DNA of 64,000 nt from Marinilabilia rubra (GTDB lineage Bacteria > Bacteroidota > Bacteroidia > Bacteroidales > Marinilabiliaceae). A program made the translations under genes and the position numbers. The notes below the pieces were generated by a model. It made no database searches. It was not told the origin of the DNA and saw only the letters and a list, made by a program, of their open reading frames with translations. The stretch is taken from NCBI RefSeq assembly GCF_003121985.1, contig NZ_QEWP01000021.1:1-64000 (forward strand). The letters are read 5' to 3'. This document shows, piece after piece, positions 44,722 to 54,018 of the stretch (the stretch's first letter is position 1; the number at the start of each line of letters is the position of its first letter).

Positions 44722-45228
44722 TTATTTCTGAGCCGCAATATTCTGAATATTTTCAAATAAAAGCGGATAGTAGCAGGCAATTAACCCTAAAGCATTTTCG
44801 ACAGATACTTTTTTATTCACAATTGTTTTCTGGTTTCGCAAAGCTTCCTGCGAAAGAAACATTTGGTTCGTTTGTTCAGGCAATTGTCTGTAGTTGCTAT
44901 TACCTATGGTTGTTGCACCAAAACCTGACTTTCGGCAAACATACTGGATTTCCATAACACTACTCCGTACAATGAAATCATTACACCTTTTTCGCTCATT
45001 CAAAAGGATGGTCACAGGTGATTGTCCATTTTCATATTCCACCCGAAACTTTCTGAAGCTTTCCTTTCCTATTGCTTCTGTTCCAATTTCGGTAATTTGA
45101 TATTCTCCTAATTCTGTTAGAGATTTCCCTGTTAACACATCAGCAGGATCTCCTGACGCCATAGCAGAAGAACCGGAGAAAATCATAACTAAGATAATAA
45201 GGCCTGAAATTAAATTTACTCGTTTCAT
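44722..45228 (-). CDS. Secreted protein of unknown function
   Basis: A 168-residue protein with a clear signal peptide (residues 1-25, MKRVNLISGLIILVMIFSGSSAMASGDP). The mature part is mixed alpha/beta. It has two cysteines in RKRCND and QYVCRK that could form a disulfide, then GFGATTIGNSNYRQLPEQ and a helical end. I do not recognise the family. It is isolated, on the minus strand, with a hairpin terminator downstream. Periplasmic location is inferred. Confidence 0.65.
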   Translation of the reverse strand: MKRVNLISGLIILVMIFSGSSAMASGDPADVLTGKSLTELGEYQITEIGTEAIGKESFRKFRVEYENGQSPVTILLNERKRCNDFIVRSSVMEIQYVCRKSGFGATTIGNSNYRQLPEQTNQMFLSQEALRNQKTIVNKKVSVENALGLIACYYPLLFENIQNIAAQK

Positions 45229-45605
45229 AATTTCCTGTTTTTAGTTTTTGTTTCTGCCCGCTCTATTCCAAAGCATATGCCACAAAAACCAAAACAATGA
45301 TTCAAAGAAACTTAAGTCAACTTACAACTATCGCCTTTTGCCCATTTTCGAATACCTGGTGTTCGTTAGCGAACGGTTTTTTATTGGTTTCAAAAAAAAC
45401 CGGGCCTGATTATTAAAATCCTTCTTAATGGTATTTTGAGCTGGCGGAATAGCAGCCCTAAAAGGGTTTGAATCCCTGTCAGGGACAGGCAACAGCAACC
45501 ACTTTCCATTGTCCGTCACTACACCCAGAGGTACTTTTTGAGTTAGTTAAACCAACAACCTTATAAACAAAAAAACCAGCCCCTTATCTGAGACTGGTGT
45601 TTGTG

Positions 45606-45676
45606 AGGTCGGTGGCGGATTCGAACCGCCGTAGATGGTTTTGCAGACCACTGCCTAGCCACTCGGCCAACCGACC
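45606..45676 (-). tRNA. tRNA-Cys (GCA)
   Basis: A 71-nt cloverleaf on the minus strand. The acceptor is GGTCGGT paired with ACCGACC, and the discriminator is U, as expected for cysteine. The anticodon loop is CTGCAAA (anticodon GCA) in a stem GTGGT/ACCAT with one G-U pair. The T-arm GGCGGTTCGAATCCGCC is perfect. CCA is not encoded. A defective partial copy lies directly upstream (45693-45747), between this gene and its apparent promoter. Confidence 0.95.
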
Positions 45677-45692
45677 CTGTTTTTTTTGAACA

Positions 45693-45747
45693 GCCGTAGA
45701 TGGTTTTGTCCCGATGCTTCGGGACCTAGCCACTCGGCCAACCGACC
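45693..45747 (-). pseudogene. Defective partial copy of tRNA-Cys with palindrome replacement
   Basis: On the minus strand the first 23 nt (GGTCGGTTGGCCGAGTGGC..AGG) are identical to the tRNA-Cys 5' end. The next 10 nt of the real gene (CAGTGGTCTG) are replaced by the 16-nt palindrome TCCCGAAGCATCGGGA. Identity then resumes for CAAAACCATCTACGGC and ends before the T-arm. It cannot fold as a tRNA. It is 17 nt from the intact gene and probably transcribed with it. Confidence 0.85.
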
Positions 45748-45771
45748 ATCTATTGGTCAAAAATGCGGTTG

Positions 45772-45803
45772 CAAAAGTAAAGAATAATTTCGATTTCGCC
45801 CAA
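45772..45803 (-). promoter_or_regulatory. Promoter of the tRNA-Cys unit
   Basis: On the minus strand TTG (45801-45803), a 21-nt spacer and TACTTTTG (45772-45779) fit the Bacteroidota consensus. It lies about 25 nt before the defective tRNA copy. No separate promoter is seen between the two copies. Confidence 0.65.
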
Positions 45804-45903
45804 TAGTTAGGTGATTTTTCTTCAATAACAGACACCGGATCTTTCTAAATTCCATCTAAAAACTTAATAATTAACCCCTAATGCCCCCATCGTTAAACAA
45901 TGC

Positions 45904-46272
45904 TCACCTCTCAAGAGTAACACTCACCCTTTTCATTTGTCCGCCCATGGGTGGATTCATTTTGGAGACTTTCACCCTGCACCACTGTATTTCAGGAAAA
46001 TGACGATAAAGAGAATCAATAATCCTGGCTGTGACATGCTCCAACAAATTAGAGGTTTGTTGCATCTCTGTTCGAACAAGCTCATATACTTTCACGTAAT
46101 TGAGAGCATCTTCTATTTTATCTGTTTGCATGGGCCTGCCCATATCTGTTTTAATGGCAATATTGGCCAGAAAACGGTTACCGACCACATTCTCTTCTTT
46201 AAAGCAACCATGATAGGCATAAAACTCCATTTCTTCCAACTCAATAATTCCAATTGGTATTTTAGTTTCCAT
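45904..46272 (-). CDS. folB: Dihydroneopterin aldolase
   Basis: FolB converts dihydroneopterin to 6-hydroxymethyl-dihydropterin and glycolaldehyde in folate synthesis. The 122-residue product has the family length. It shows the N-terminal strand with EEMEFYAYHGCFKEE (active-site Tyr and Glu region), VYELVRTEMQQTSNLLEHVTARI and the C-terminal VKVSKMNPPMGGQMKRVSVTLER. It follows fkp by 38 bp on the same strand, so the two may be co-transcribed, although their pathways are unrelated. Confidence 0.93.
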   Translation of the reverse strand: METKIPIGIIELEEMEFYAYHGCFKEENVVGNRFLANIAIKTDMGRPMQTDKIEDALNYVKVYELVRTEMQQTSNLLEHVTARIIDSLYRHFPEIQWCRVKVSKMNPPMGGQMKRVSVTLER

Positions 46273-46310
46273 CTCTTTAAATTTATTTTACCGTTAAAAA
46301 ATCAAATTCA

Positions 46311-49172
46311 TTAAGATCGTGAAATTTCGAGTCCCTTATTATTCAGCTCCATGTTAACAAATCTGGCTTTTGAGTTGGGAGTATTTCCGATCAGTCTTTC
46401 TCTTATTCTTGAGGCAGCTGTCTCATCCTTTGCACACATAAGTAAATATCCACCACCCCCTGCACCAAGAAGCTTATACCCATATGTCAAATCATCAATT
46501 TGATCAACAAGAGCGGTGATTTCGGCAGTGGTGGTACCGGGATCAAGGGCTTTATTCAACTCCCATGACCGTCTTATCATACGCCCGGTTTTTTCAAGAT
46601 CGCACTGTTGAAGTGCATCGTATGCATCAAAAGCATGGTCTTTTATAGCATCCAGAACTCTAAGGCGGTCTCCTTGATTCAGGAACATTCCTCTTACAAT
46701 TTCGCCCAAAATATTCTTGGCAACTCTGGTTATCCCGGTATAATAGAGTAACCAATTAGATTTATATGGCAATTGCGTAAACAACAAATCAGGCAACCAA
46801 CGAATGCTCATTTGAGATTGGATCCCAGGCTCAGTTTCCAGTAATTTAATACCCGGGAAAATTCCGCCATACTGATCCTGCCACCCCCCGCCTGTTGTCA
46901 ACATTTGTTCCAGCACCAGTGTTCGATGAGCGATGGCTTGTTTATCCCATCCAAGGTCACAAAAGTCAGCCAATACACCAAGAATCGTAGCCGCCAAAAT
47001 AGAGCTGGTTCCCAACCCTGACCCTTTGGGAATAGCTGCCAGTAATGATATTTCAAAACCACCTCCAAAATTTTTCAGCTGCTCTTCTAGGGAATTAAAG
47101 GCTGCCCCGCAAAAATCGGGATGAAACCCCGCCAGCCTAAGCGCAGCCTTTGGAAGAGAAAAAGCGGACCCTACACTGTCTTTTAAAGACAGGTCAGCAA
47201 AGGTCCTTACCACCTCAAAACCTCCATTATCAACCGATCTCAAAACAATATGGGGTTTATCAGACAAACGGATAAAAACCTGAAGCGGCGGCTGCCCGTT
47301 AAGGTTTACCGCCAGATTCAGAACACGCCCTCCCGTCTGCATGCAATAAGGTGGAGTATCGCTCCAGCCACCTGCCAAATCCAACCTGGCAGGACTCCGT
47401 CCCCATACTATCTGATCTCTGAAAACATTAAGTCGAGGTACCTGCCGGTGATTTACAGACTCCATTATCTCACGCCTCAGAACGTCAAACGCTTTGTCAG
47501 ACTCGCTCCCTCCGTTTTTTCCCGAAAGTCTTTCTATTTGAGCCCTGAGCATATGATTTCTAAAACGAATATACGGCGATTCCGATTTTGGCAACTCATT
47601 TGGGAATTCCAGTTTTCCATCAACAAAATCTCCCGCCAGGCGACTTAAATCCGACTGATAAAAAACACTGTGCTTGTAGTTGTGTAAGAGAGCTGCAATG
47701 TTTTGTTTCCGGAATTCAGAACGCTGCTGAAACATCCTGTGGAGGTTGGTCTTTTGACTAATGCCTGAAGCCGACAGACGTGGAAGTGACGTCCATAATT
47801 TCGAGAATTTATTACCCTCATCATCATTGGTTATCATCCAGTTCACCAGATCTTCAGTCAACTGTTCCTGCTCCAGCACCGGAAAGAGCCGGACATTCTG
47901 AACATCTTCTGCAGAATCAATACCTGCATCAGATAAACTAATGCCACGATCTGCCATCCATTGCTTCAAAGAAACCCCCAACCAGCGGGTCTGATCGTCT
48001 CCGGCCTCTCCGGAAAATTTGTCATCGATATGATAGGGCCTGAGGCATAATTGTTTTTCCCCAACAGGAACAACATCGACGCAGATACCTTCAGAAAGCT
48101 TTAAACTCCACCTGTTTTCAGGAATTCCGGTAAGAACATGGTGATTGGACAATTCCCATAACTCTGGCACAATGCTGTTTTCAATCCATATGTGGTGATG
48201 AGAGTCGTCCCATTTGATGCCTGTCCTGGCATTTTGCACAAAAACAGATGGATGTGGTTTAACACGATTATGCAATATTGCGCGACGATCTTTTACGGTG
48301 TTTTGAATCCTTTCTGTTGAAGTAATCAACTCCTCACTGGTTCCGAAATGATAAAACTCCCCCTTTTCGAGAGGAACAATGGCTACCGACAAATCATTAA
48401 TTGAGGTCGATTGATTAACCGGGTTATTTCCAAGACAAGTGCCAAACGAGCTGTACAAATCATAAAAAGAGGGCTTTCCATTCTGAAAATGAATTCCACT
48501 CCAGCTGCAATTATTCATCAAAGTATTTACCGCACGGTCACTCAGTATCCACACCCCGATGTCCATCATAAAAAGATGAGAATCCGTAAGCTCCTCAATT
48601 TTCTGATGGGATGGCTTTTGCAGCATAAAATCGAGCTGCGCAGGATTATTGCGGGGGGTGAAAAACACTCCGTGCCGGGAAGCAAGATGAGGATCGACCC
48701 AAATTCCGAGACAAATCACATCCGCTTGTGGAAGTTCGGCAGGAAGTTTGTTGTACCGGATCAGCACATCACCACTGGCGATAAGTGTATGATTACCCTT
48801 GGGGGCAATATCCATTAACCTTTCGTAAAGAGGCAGTTGCAAATCCAAAAGATTCTGATCAAGACTTTGACCTCTGCTCCAGCGAAAAACCGGCACAGGG
48901 GTTAAAACTTTACCCAGAGGTGCATAGGCAGGAAGCCTGCGGCTTTGACCACCCGCATGAATAATAATTTTATTTTCAGATTTCAGATAATCGTCAAAAT
49001 CCGAAAAGCCCGATTCAGCGAAATGGCGTGAAAGAAGCCAGGCGGTGCCGCCGCCCGACCCGACTTTTTCACCTTCCGGATCGCAGTCAACATAATATTG
49101 GCGCCCCTTACTTTTTTCAATTTCATTAAAAGAGGCAACCAAATTTTCGGGCAAAGAGAGCAGAGTTTGCAT
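46311..49172 (-). CDS. fkp: Bifunctional fucokinase / GDP-fucose pyrophosphorylase
   Basis: Fkp converts L-fucose to GDP-L-fucose in the salvage pathway used to fucosylate capsule and surface glycoproteins in Bacteroidota. The 953-residue form starting at 49172 (MQTLLSLPENLVASF) matches the size of known Fkp. The N-terminal half is pyrophosphorylase-like (IIHAGGQSRRLPAYAPLGKVLTPVP). The C-terminal half is a GHMP kinase with DLAGGWSDTPPYC, AAIPKGSGLGTSSILAATIL and LGAGGGGYLLM. The longer frame to 49265 is rejected because the extension is unrelated to the pyrophosphorylase N-terminus. It is followed by folB. Confidence 0.93.
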   Translation of the reverse strand: MQTLLSLPENLVASFNEIEKSKGRQYYVDCDPEGEKVGSGGGTAWLLSRHFAESGFSDFDDYLKSENKIIIHAGGQSRRLPAYAPLGKVLTPVPVFRWSRGQSLDQNLLDLQLPLYERLMDIAPKGNHTLIASGDVLIRYNKLPAELPQADVICLGIWVDPHLASRHGVFFTPRNNPAQLDFMLQKPSHQKIEELTDSHLFMMDIGVWILSDRAVNTLMNNCSWSGIHFQNGKPSFYDLYSSFGTCLGNNPVNQSTSINDLSVAIVPLEKGEFYHFGTSEELITSTERIQNTVKDRRAILHNRVKPHPSVFVQNARTGIKWDDSHHHIWIENSIVPELWELSNHHVLTGIPENRWSLKLSEGICVDVVPVGEKQLCLRPYHIDDKFSGEAGDDQTRWLGVSLKQWMADRGISLSDAGIDSAEDVQNVRLFPVLEQEQLTEDLVNWMITNDDEGNKFSKLWTSLPRLSASGISQKTNLHRMFQQRSEFRKQNIAALLHNYKHSVFYQSDLSRLAGDFVDGKLEFPNELPKSESPYIRFRNHMLRAQIERLSGKNGGSESDKAFDVLRREIMESVNHRQVPRLNVFRDQIVWGRSPARLDLAGGWSDTPPYCMQTGGRVLNLAVNLNGQPPLQVFIRLSDKPHIVLRSVDNGGFEVVRTFADLSLKDSVGSAFSLPKAALRLAGFHPDFCGAAFNSLEEQLKNFGGGFEISLLAAIPKGSGLGTSSILAATILGVLADFCDLGWDKQAIAHRTLVLEQMLTTGGGWQDQYGGIFPGIKLLETEPGIQSQMSIRWLPDLLFTQLPYKSNWLLYYTGITRVAKNILGEIVRGMFLNQGDRLRVLDAIKDHAFDAYDALQQCDLEKTGRMIRRSWELNKALDPGTTTAEITALVDQIDDLTYGYKLLGAGGGGYLLMCAKDETAASRIRERLIGNTPNSKARFVNMELNNKGLEISRS

Positions 49173-49250
49173 ATGGACTTGACATTTGATAATTACTATA
49201 CAAATATATGGTTGTTTTTGGCATAAGCTTTCCCGCATTTTATTTTTCAA

Positions 49251-49258
49251 TATCTTTG
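49251..49258 (+). promoter_or_regulatory. -7 box for the porin gene
   Basis: TATCTTTG matches the consensus exactly and lies 73 nt before the porin start. It is divergent from fkp. A well-spaced -33 TTG was not seen. Confidence 0.5.
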
Positions 49259-49330
49259 CCACCAAATTTAACGTTCATCTTTAGGGGCTCATTTATACAC
49301 CAAAAGCAACGTTAAAGAAAATATACTGGA

Positions 49331-51397
49331 ATGAGAAAATTTTGGCTCTTACATACTTTATTATTGGTCTTTTCTTTATCCTCTGTTGCCCAGTTTCAAC
49401 AAATAGGAAACCGGATGGGCGGCAACGGCCCCGGTGGACAACGTCCGGGAATGCAGCGGGGAATGGACATGGACAACAATCAGGATCAGGAAGAAGGGAG
49501 TCAGACACCATTCATCCCACGGGAAGTAAAGACATGGCATCTGGCGGACGATTACAGTTTGTCAGATACCATTGCGGTTGATACACTTTCAACAGGATTT
49601 CAAATTTACAATCCCGTATATCAAAGATCTATTGTAAATGCCTATACCGGTAATCTTGGTGCTCCGGCCAAATCAGTAGTTCTTGAAGATTTTGAAGTTA
49701 AACCCCGGTTTTTATTTGTTGAAAACCTCGACTACTGGTTTACAGATCCTGACAAATGGCGATATTACAATACCAGAACTCCATACACCAACCTGTATTA
49801 CCAGCATAGCGGGCCCAAAAACAGGAGTGAAGAGCATGTAGGAGTAATCTTCACACAAAATGTAAATGAGGATTTAAATTTTGGATTTAATTACAAACTC
49901 ATTTCATCCGTTGGGAAATACCAGGCACAGAAAGTTGAAGATCGTTTTTTCCGCTTCTTCTCATCTTATTCCGGGGAAAAATATTCATTGCATGGATCCT
50001 TTTTTTATGGTAAGGCAGATCAGTTTAAAAATGGGGGTATCATTACAGACAACGAAATCCTGAATCCTCAGGATAACGAATACGACGGACCTGAATACAT
50101 CCCGGTTAACTTTACCACAGCCTCTACCCGAATTGATAATTATAAGCTTTTCATTAATCAAAAACTGGACATCGGTAAAGTCAATATTCAGGTTAACGAC
50201 TCTACAGAAGGAACCACACCGCTTGCCACTGCCAGCCACACCTTCGAACTGAACCGGTACAGGCGGGCCTACAAGATTGATGAGCTGCAAAGCTATTATC
50301 AGCAGGGAACTGAAATTGCCCCCTTTTATTCACAAATATTAATTGATCCGACCCAAACCAAAGACACCACTTATCACAACACCATACGCAACACCATTCA
50401 ACTCAAATTCAATGAGGAGGCCAACCCCTTCTTGCGTTTTGGAATGAGGGTTTACCTGATGAATGAGTGGGAAAGACTAAAATGGCCGGCCCCTTCCACC
50501 CCCGTTTTGAATGAAGCCGGGACTGATACCACCGATTACATTTACCGGAAGGACAATGAGCAACGAAGTGCCACGGCCATTGGCGGTCAGTTATTCAAAA
50601 ACAGAGGTAACAATTTCTTTTTTGATGGTGGCTTGCGTATTTGGTTTCAGGGACACAAAGCCGGAGACAGTGAAATAACAGGCGGACTGAGAAGCCAGTT
50701 CCGCATTCGTAAAGACACAGCCGGGTTTTTTGCCAGAGGCGGTGTTTACCTTACATCACCCGGTTTTTTTACTGAGAAATATTACAGCAACCATTTTGAG
50801 TGGAACAAGCGATTTGATCCGACAAAAACCATAAAAGTACAAGGTGGAATCTTCATACCCACACAGCGGCTTAACCTGACAGGTGAGATACGTCTCATAG
50901 ATGATTATGTATTTTGGAATCAGGAAGCGCTCCCCGAACAAACCAGTGCCTTTCTGAAACTCATCCAGGTGAAACTCAAAAAGCACTTCCAACTTTGGAA
51001 TTTGCACAGTCGCAACGAAATTGTTTATCAAATCACCAGTAATGATGAAATCGTACCCCTGCCGGAGGTCTCTGTTTTCAGCTCCAATTATTTCGAAAAC
51101 ACCCTGTTTCAGGTGCTCTTTTTCCAGATTGGGTTTGATTTACGCTACCACACAGCCTATTACGCACCCGATTTCATGCCGGCAACCGGACAGTTTTTCA
51201 TTCAACGCCAAAGAAAAGTTGGCAACTATCCGGTTATTAATCCATTCGTCAATTTTCACCTGAAACGTGCCAATATTTTTGTAAAATATGACCACATAAA
51301 TCAAGGATATCCTGACAATAATTATTTCCACACCATAGGCTATCCCATCAATCCGGGAGGGCTCAGGTTTGGTGTTTCCTGGAACTTCTACGATTAG
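49331..51397 (+). CDS. Putative porin, outer-membrane beta-barrel
   Basis: A 688-residue exported protein of the Bacteroidota putative-porin family (PF14121-type). A signal peptide (residues 1-21, ending SSVAQF) is followed by a Gly/Pro/Met-rich stretch (NRMGGNGPGGQRPGMQRGMDMDNNQ). The remainder has many amphipathic strands, ending with YPINPGGLRFGVSWNFYD and a near-terminal aromatic residue. It probably forms an outer-membrane channel. The last codon is followed directly by the terminal inverted repeat of a fold-back element (51396-51560), which overlaps its stop codon. Confidence 0.85.
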   Translation: MRKFWLLHTLLLVFSLSSVAQFQQIGNRMGGNGPGGQRPGMQRGMDMDNNQDQEEGSQTPFIPREVKTWHLADDYSLSDTIAVDTLSTGFQIYNPVYQRSIVNAYTGNLGAPAKSVVLEDFEVKPRFLFVENLDYWFTDPDKWRYYNTRTPYTNLYYQHSGPKNRSEEHVGVIFTQNVNEDLNFGFNYKLISSVGKYQAQKVEDRFFRFFSSYSGEKYSLHGSFFYGKADQFKNGGIITDNEILNPQDNEYDGPEYIPVNFTTASTRIDNYKLFINQKLDIGKVNIQVNDSTEGTTPLATASHTFELNRYRRAYKIDELQSYYQQGTEIAPFYSQILIDPTQTKDTTYHNTIRNTIQLKFNEEANPFLRFGMRVYLMNEWERLKWPAPSTPVLNEAGTDTTDYIYRKDNEQRSATAIGGQLFKNRGNNFFFDGGLRIWFQGHKAGDSEITGGLRSQFRIRKDTAGFFARGGVYLTSPGFFTEKYYSNHFEWNKRFDPTKTIKVQGGIFIPTQRLNLTGEIRLIDDYVFWNQEALPEQTSAFLKLIQVKLKKHFQLWNLHSRNEIVYQITSNDEIVPLPEVSVFSSNYFENTLFQVLFFQIGFDLRYHTAYYAPDFMPATGQFFIQRQRKVGNYPVINPFVNFHLKRANIFVKYDHINQGYPDNNYFHTIGYPINPGGLRFGVSWNFYD

Positions 51398-51560
51398 TGT
51401 CAGGTCAAGCATAGTCTGACGGCCCAAGCCTTGCTCTTTCTACCTTGTGCTTCTCAAAAAAAAGATTCACGTAGCTAAGGCTATGCTTACTTTTTTGTTG
51501 ATTGGCACAAGGTGAAAAATAGCGGCGGCTTACCCGACATTCTACACTTGACTTGACACT
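51396..51560. mobile_element. MITE-like fold-back element, family 4
   Basis: A 165-bp unit has inverted ends AGTGTCAGGTCAAG (51396-51409) and the complement of AGTGTCAAGTCAAG (51547-51560), one mismatch in 14. Inner arms ACCTTGTGC (51442-51450) and GCACAAGGT (51505-51513) pair perfectly. It overlaps the porin stop codon (51395-51397) by 2 nt. No target duplication could be identified, and no second copy is in the window. Confidence 0.65.
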
Positions 51561-51591
51561 GGTAGTTTTTGCCTGCCAACCAACAAATTAG

Positions 51592-51599
51592 TATCTTTA
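51592..51599 (+). promoter_or_regulatory. -7-like box for the MltF-like gene
   Basis: TATCTTTA differs from the TAnnTTTG consensus only at the last base. Transcription would start close to the first in-frame ATG (51609), which favours translation from 51678. Confidence 0.45.
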
Positions 51600-51677
51600 C
51601 TGCCTGTTATGACCTTCGGTTGTCAGTCAATCTGTCAGCAGGCACAGTTATTGCCGGGAGGTCGGAAAAAAGAATAT

Positions 51678-53105
51678 ATGAGAAAAATTTCTACTCTTTT
51701 TTTGATGATTTCCCTGCTCGGGTTCACCGGGTGCCTTACTGAAAAACCGGACTCTGCTAAAGAGAAAACTGTAAAACTTGCGGAACGGGATCTGGCCGAT
51801 ATAAAAGAAGAAGGCATCGTCAGGGTTGTTACCAACTACAACTCTACCAATTACTTTGTTTACAAAGGAACACCTATGGGTTATCAGCTTGAACTTCTTC
51901 AGGAGTTCGCAAATTACATGGGACTTAAACTCGATGTCACGGTCAACAATGACCTGACAACCAATTTCAAAAATCTACAGACCGGAAAAATTGATATCAT
52001 AGCCAGCAACCTGGCAGCCACGCTCGAGAGGGATAACGGTGTCGCCTTTTCAGAACCCCACAGCTACAGCCGGCAGGTTCTCATCCAGCAACGCTATGCT
52101 CCTGATAATGGAGAGGCCCATCAGCGGGAATACAACAAACTGATTAGAAATCAACTCAATCTGGCAGGTAAAACTGTATATGTGCAGAAGGAATCTGCCT
52201 ATGCCACAAGACTTAGAAATCTGGCACAGGAAATTGGTGACAGCATCAACATTGTTGAAATTGCCGACTATGAAGTAGAACAGCTGATTGGTCTGGTAGC
52301 CCAGGGTGAAATAAAATACACCGTTTGCGATGAAAATCTTGCAAGGGTTAACCTCAATTACTATCCAAACCTGGATGTGGAAACCGCCATTAGTTTCCCG
52401 CAAAAACTATCCTGGGCGGTCAGAAAAAATTCTCCTGATCTTCTAAACGTCATCAACAACTGGCTGATCAGCTTCAAAAAGACCAAACAATACAGCAATA
52501 TTTATCAAAAATATTACTTAAACAAGCGTTCTATACATCTTGTGGACGAAGGTTTTCACTCTATAAAAGGTGGTCAGGTATCGGATTATGACGATATGAT
52601 CAGGGAAGAGAGTGAGAAGTTTAACTGGGACTGGCGTCTCATTGCCAGCCTGATCTATCAGGAATCCAGATTTTTGCCCAAAGTTGAAAGCTGGGCCGGG
52701 GCCAAGGGACTGATGCAGCTGATGCCCTCCACCGCCGGGAGATTCGGGGTTACCAATCCGGAAGAACCCCGACAGAATATCCGCGGAGGAATCGAGCTCT
52801 TACAATGGCTCGATGAACGTCTGAAAAACAGGATTACCGATCCCAGGGAACGCATCAAGTTTGTTCTGGCTTCCTACAATGTTGGTCTCGGGCACGTACT
52901 GGATGCCATGAACCTTGCTGAAAAGTATGGAGAAGATCCATACAAGTGGGAGGACAATGTAGCGTATTATCTGCTTCACAAATCGGAGCCCAAATATTAC
53001 AACGACCCGGTTGTAAAATATGGTTATTGTCGTGGAGAAGAACCATTCCATTACGTTACCGAAATACTGGAGCGATACGATCATTACAAAAATGTAATGG
53101 AGTAG
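51678..53105 (+). CDS. mltF: MltF-like membrane-bound lytic murein transglycosylase
   Basis: A 475-residue lipoprotein with a periplasmic solute-binding (SBP_bac_3-like) domain and a C-terminal SLT lysozyme-like domain, the MltF architecture. It cleaves peptidoglycan glycan strands with formation of 1,6-anhydro-MurNAc. The lipobox is FTGC. The SBP part runs about 40-300 (GIVRVVTNYNSTNYFVYKG onward). The SLT domain has the catalytic Glu in YQESRFLPKVESWAGAKGLMQLMPSTAG and ends with a VLASYNVGLGHVLDAMNLA segment. The ATG at 51678 is chosen for its perfect lipoprotein signal. Confidence 0.92.
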   Translation: MRKISTLFLMISLLGFTGCLTEKPDSAKEKTVKLAERDLADIKEEGIVRVVTNYNSTNYFVYKGTPMGYQLELLQEFANYMGLKLDVTVNNDLTTNFKNLQTGKIDIIASNLAATLERDNGVAFSEPHSYSRQVLIQQRYAPDNGEAHQREYNKLIRNQLNLAGKTVYVQKESAYATRLRNLAQEIGDSINIVEIADYEVEQLIGLVAQGEIKYTVCDENLARVNLNYYPNLDVETAISFPQKLSWAVRKNSPDLLNVINNWLISFKKTKQYSNIYQKYYLNKRSIHLVDEGFHSIKGGQVSDYDDMIREESEKFNWDWRLIASLIYQESRFLPKVESWAGAKGLMQLMPSTAGRFGVTNPEEPRQNIRGGIELLQWLDERLKNRITDPRERIKFVLASYNVGLGHVLDAMNLAEKYGEDPYKWEDNVAYYLLHKSEPKYYNDPVVKYGYCRGEEPFHYVTEILERYDHYKNVME

Positions 53106-53254
53106 GAAGATGCGCCGGAAACACCAATAATATTGACGACATATTCAGGACGGGCCAAAAAAACCCACACTTGAGTAACTATCAAAAAGTTAAATCACAC
53201 CGAAAAGTTAATAAGTGCAAGACTATTTCAGCAGCCCCTGTTTACAGTAAGTTG
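53106..53254. other. Short intergenic region with a family 1 end relic
   Basis: TTTCAGCAGCCCC (53226-53238) matches the right end of the family 1 elements (TTTTTCAGCAGCTCC). The complementary left end was not found. The two flanking genes are convergent. Confidence 0.35.
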
Positions 53255-53869
53255 CTAAAGCCGGCGGATTACCTCAAGAATTTCGCTAAGAATCATGGCT
53301 GTAGCACCCCATATTCTTTTGCCACTAACACCAAAATAAGGGGCAGATACATTAAGACCACCTGACTGGTAAGTGAAGGTCCTGACGCAACTTTCATCCA
53401 AAAGCTCATCCAGTGACACTTCAATCACCTCATCTACCTCCATGGGATCAGGAATAAAAGAAGGGGCCCCATGCATCCAGCCCACCTGGGGATAAACAAA
53501 GAAATTGCTTTTGGGTATGTAAAGCCGGGTTAAGGCTCCGAGATGAATTACCCTGGCAGGTTCGACACCTATTTCCTCATGCGTTTCCCGCAATGCTGTT
53601 TCCAAAAAACCGGCATCCTGCTCTTCCTGCTTTCCCCCGGGAAAACTAATTTGACCACTATGCGCCCCATTGTATAACGGGCGCTGAATCAAAGGCAAAT
53701 ACCACTGCCCGTTTTTGGGGTAGAACAAAATTAAAACACTGCTGAACCGGGCATTCTCAGGACCCGATCCCCAGGGCCCTGGATGACGCACCTCCGGAGC
53801 CATTATCTCCTGGGCCTTTTCCCCCGGCAATGGGGTATTCAACAGTTGTTTTAATCGTTCAATATCCAT
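53255..53869 (-). CDS. CoA pyrophosphatase-like Nudix hydrolase
   Basis: A 204-residue Nudix protein of the CoA-diphosphatase (NudL/Pcd1) type, cleaving CoA or its derivatives to phosphopantetheine and 3',5'-ADP. The UPF0035-like motif LIQRPLYNGAHSGQISFPGG runs directly into the Nudix box GGKQEEQDAGFLETALRETHEEIGVE. The strand order and the C-terminal region fit the family. Catalytic glutamates REtHEE are intact. It stands alone on the minus strand. Confidence 0.9.
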   Translation of the reverse strand: MDIERLKQLLNTPLPGEKAQEIMAPEVRHPGPWGSGPENARFSSVLILFYPKNGQWYLPLIQRPLYNGAHSGQISFPGGKQEEQDAGFLETALRETHEEIGVEPARVIHLGALTRLYIPKSNFFVYPQVGWMHGAPSFIPDPMEVDEVIEVSLDELLDESCVRTFTYQSGGLNVSAPYFGVSGKRIWGATAMILSEILEVIRRL

Positions 53870-54018
53870 TAACAGATGATTAGATTTTTATAGTTTTCTG
53901 AACCATATCAGGCATATAAAAACAGGAAATGGGGGTATTGCTTTGTCATAAAAGCAACACCTCACATCAGGATACCAGACGCTGCATTTAGGCCTGCCCC
54001 CATGCTCATTGCTCTTTA

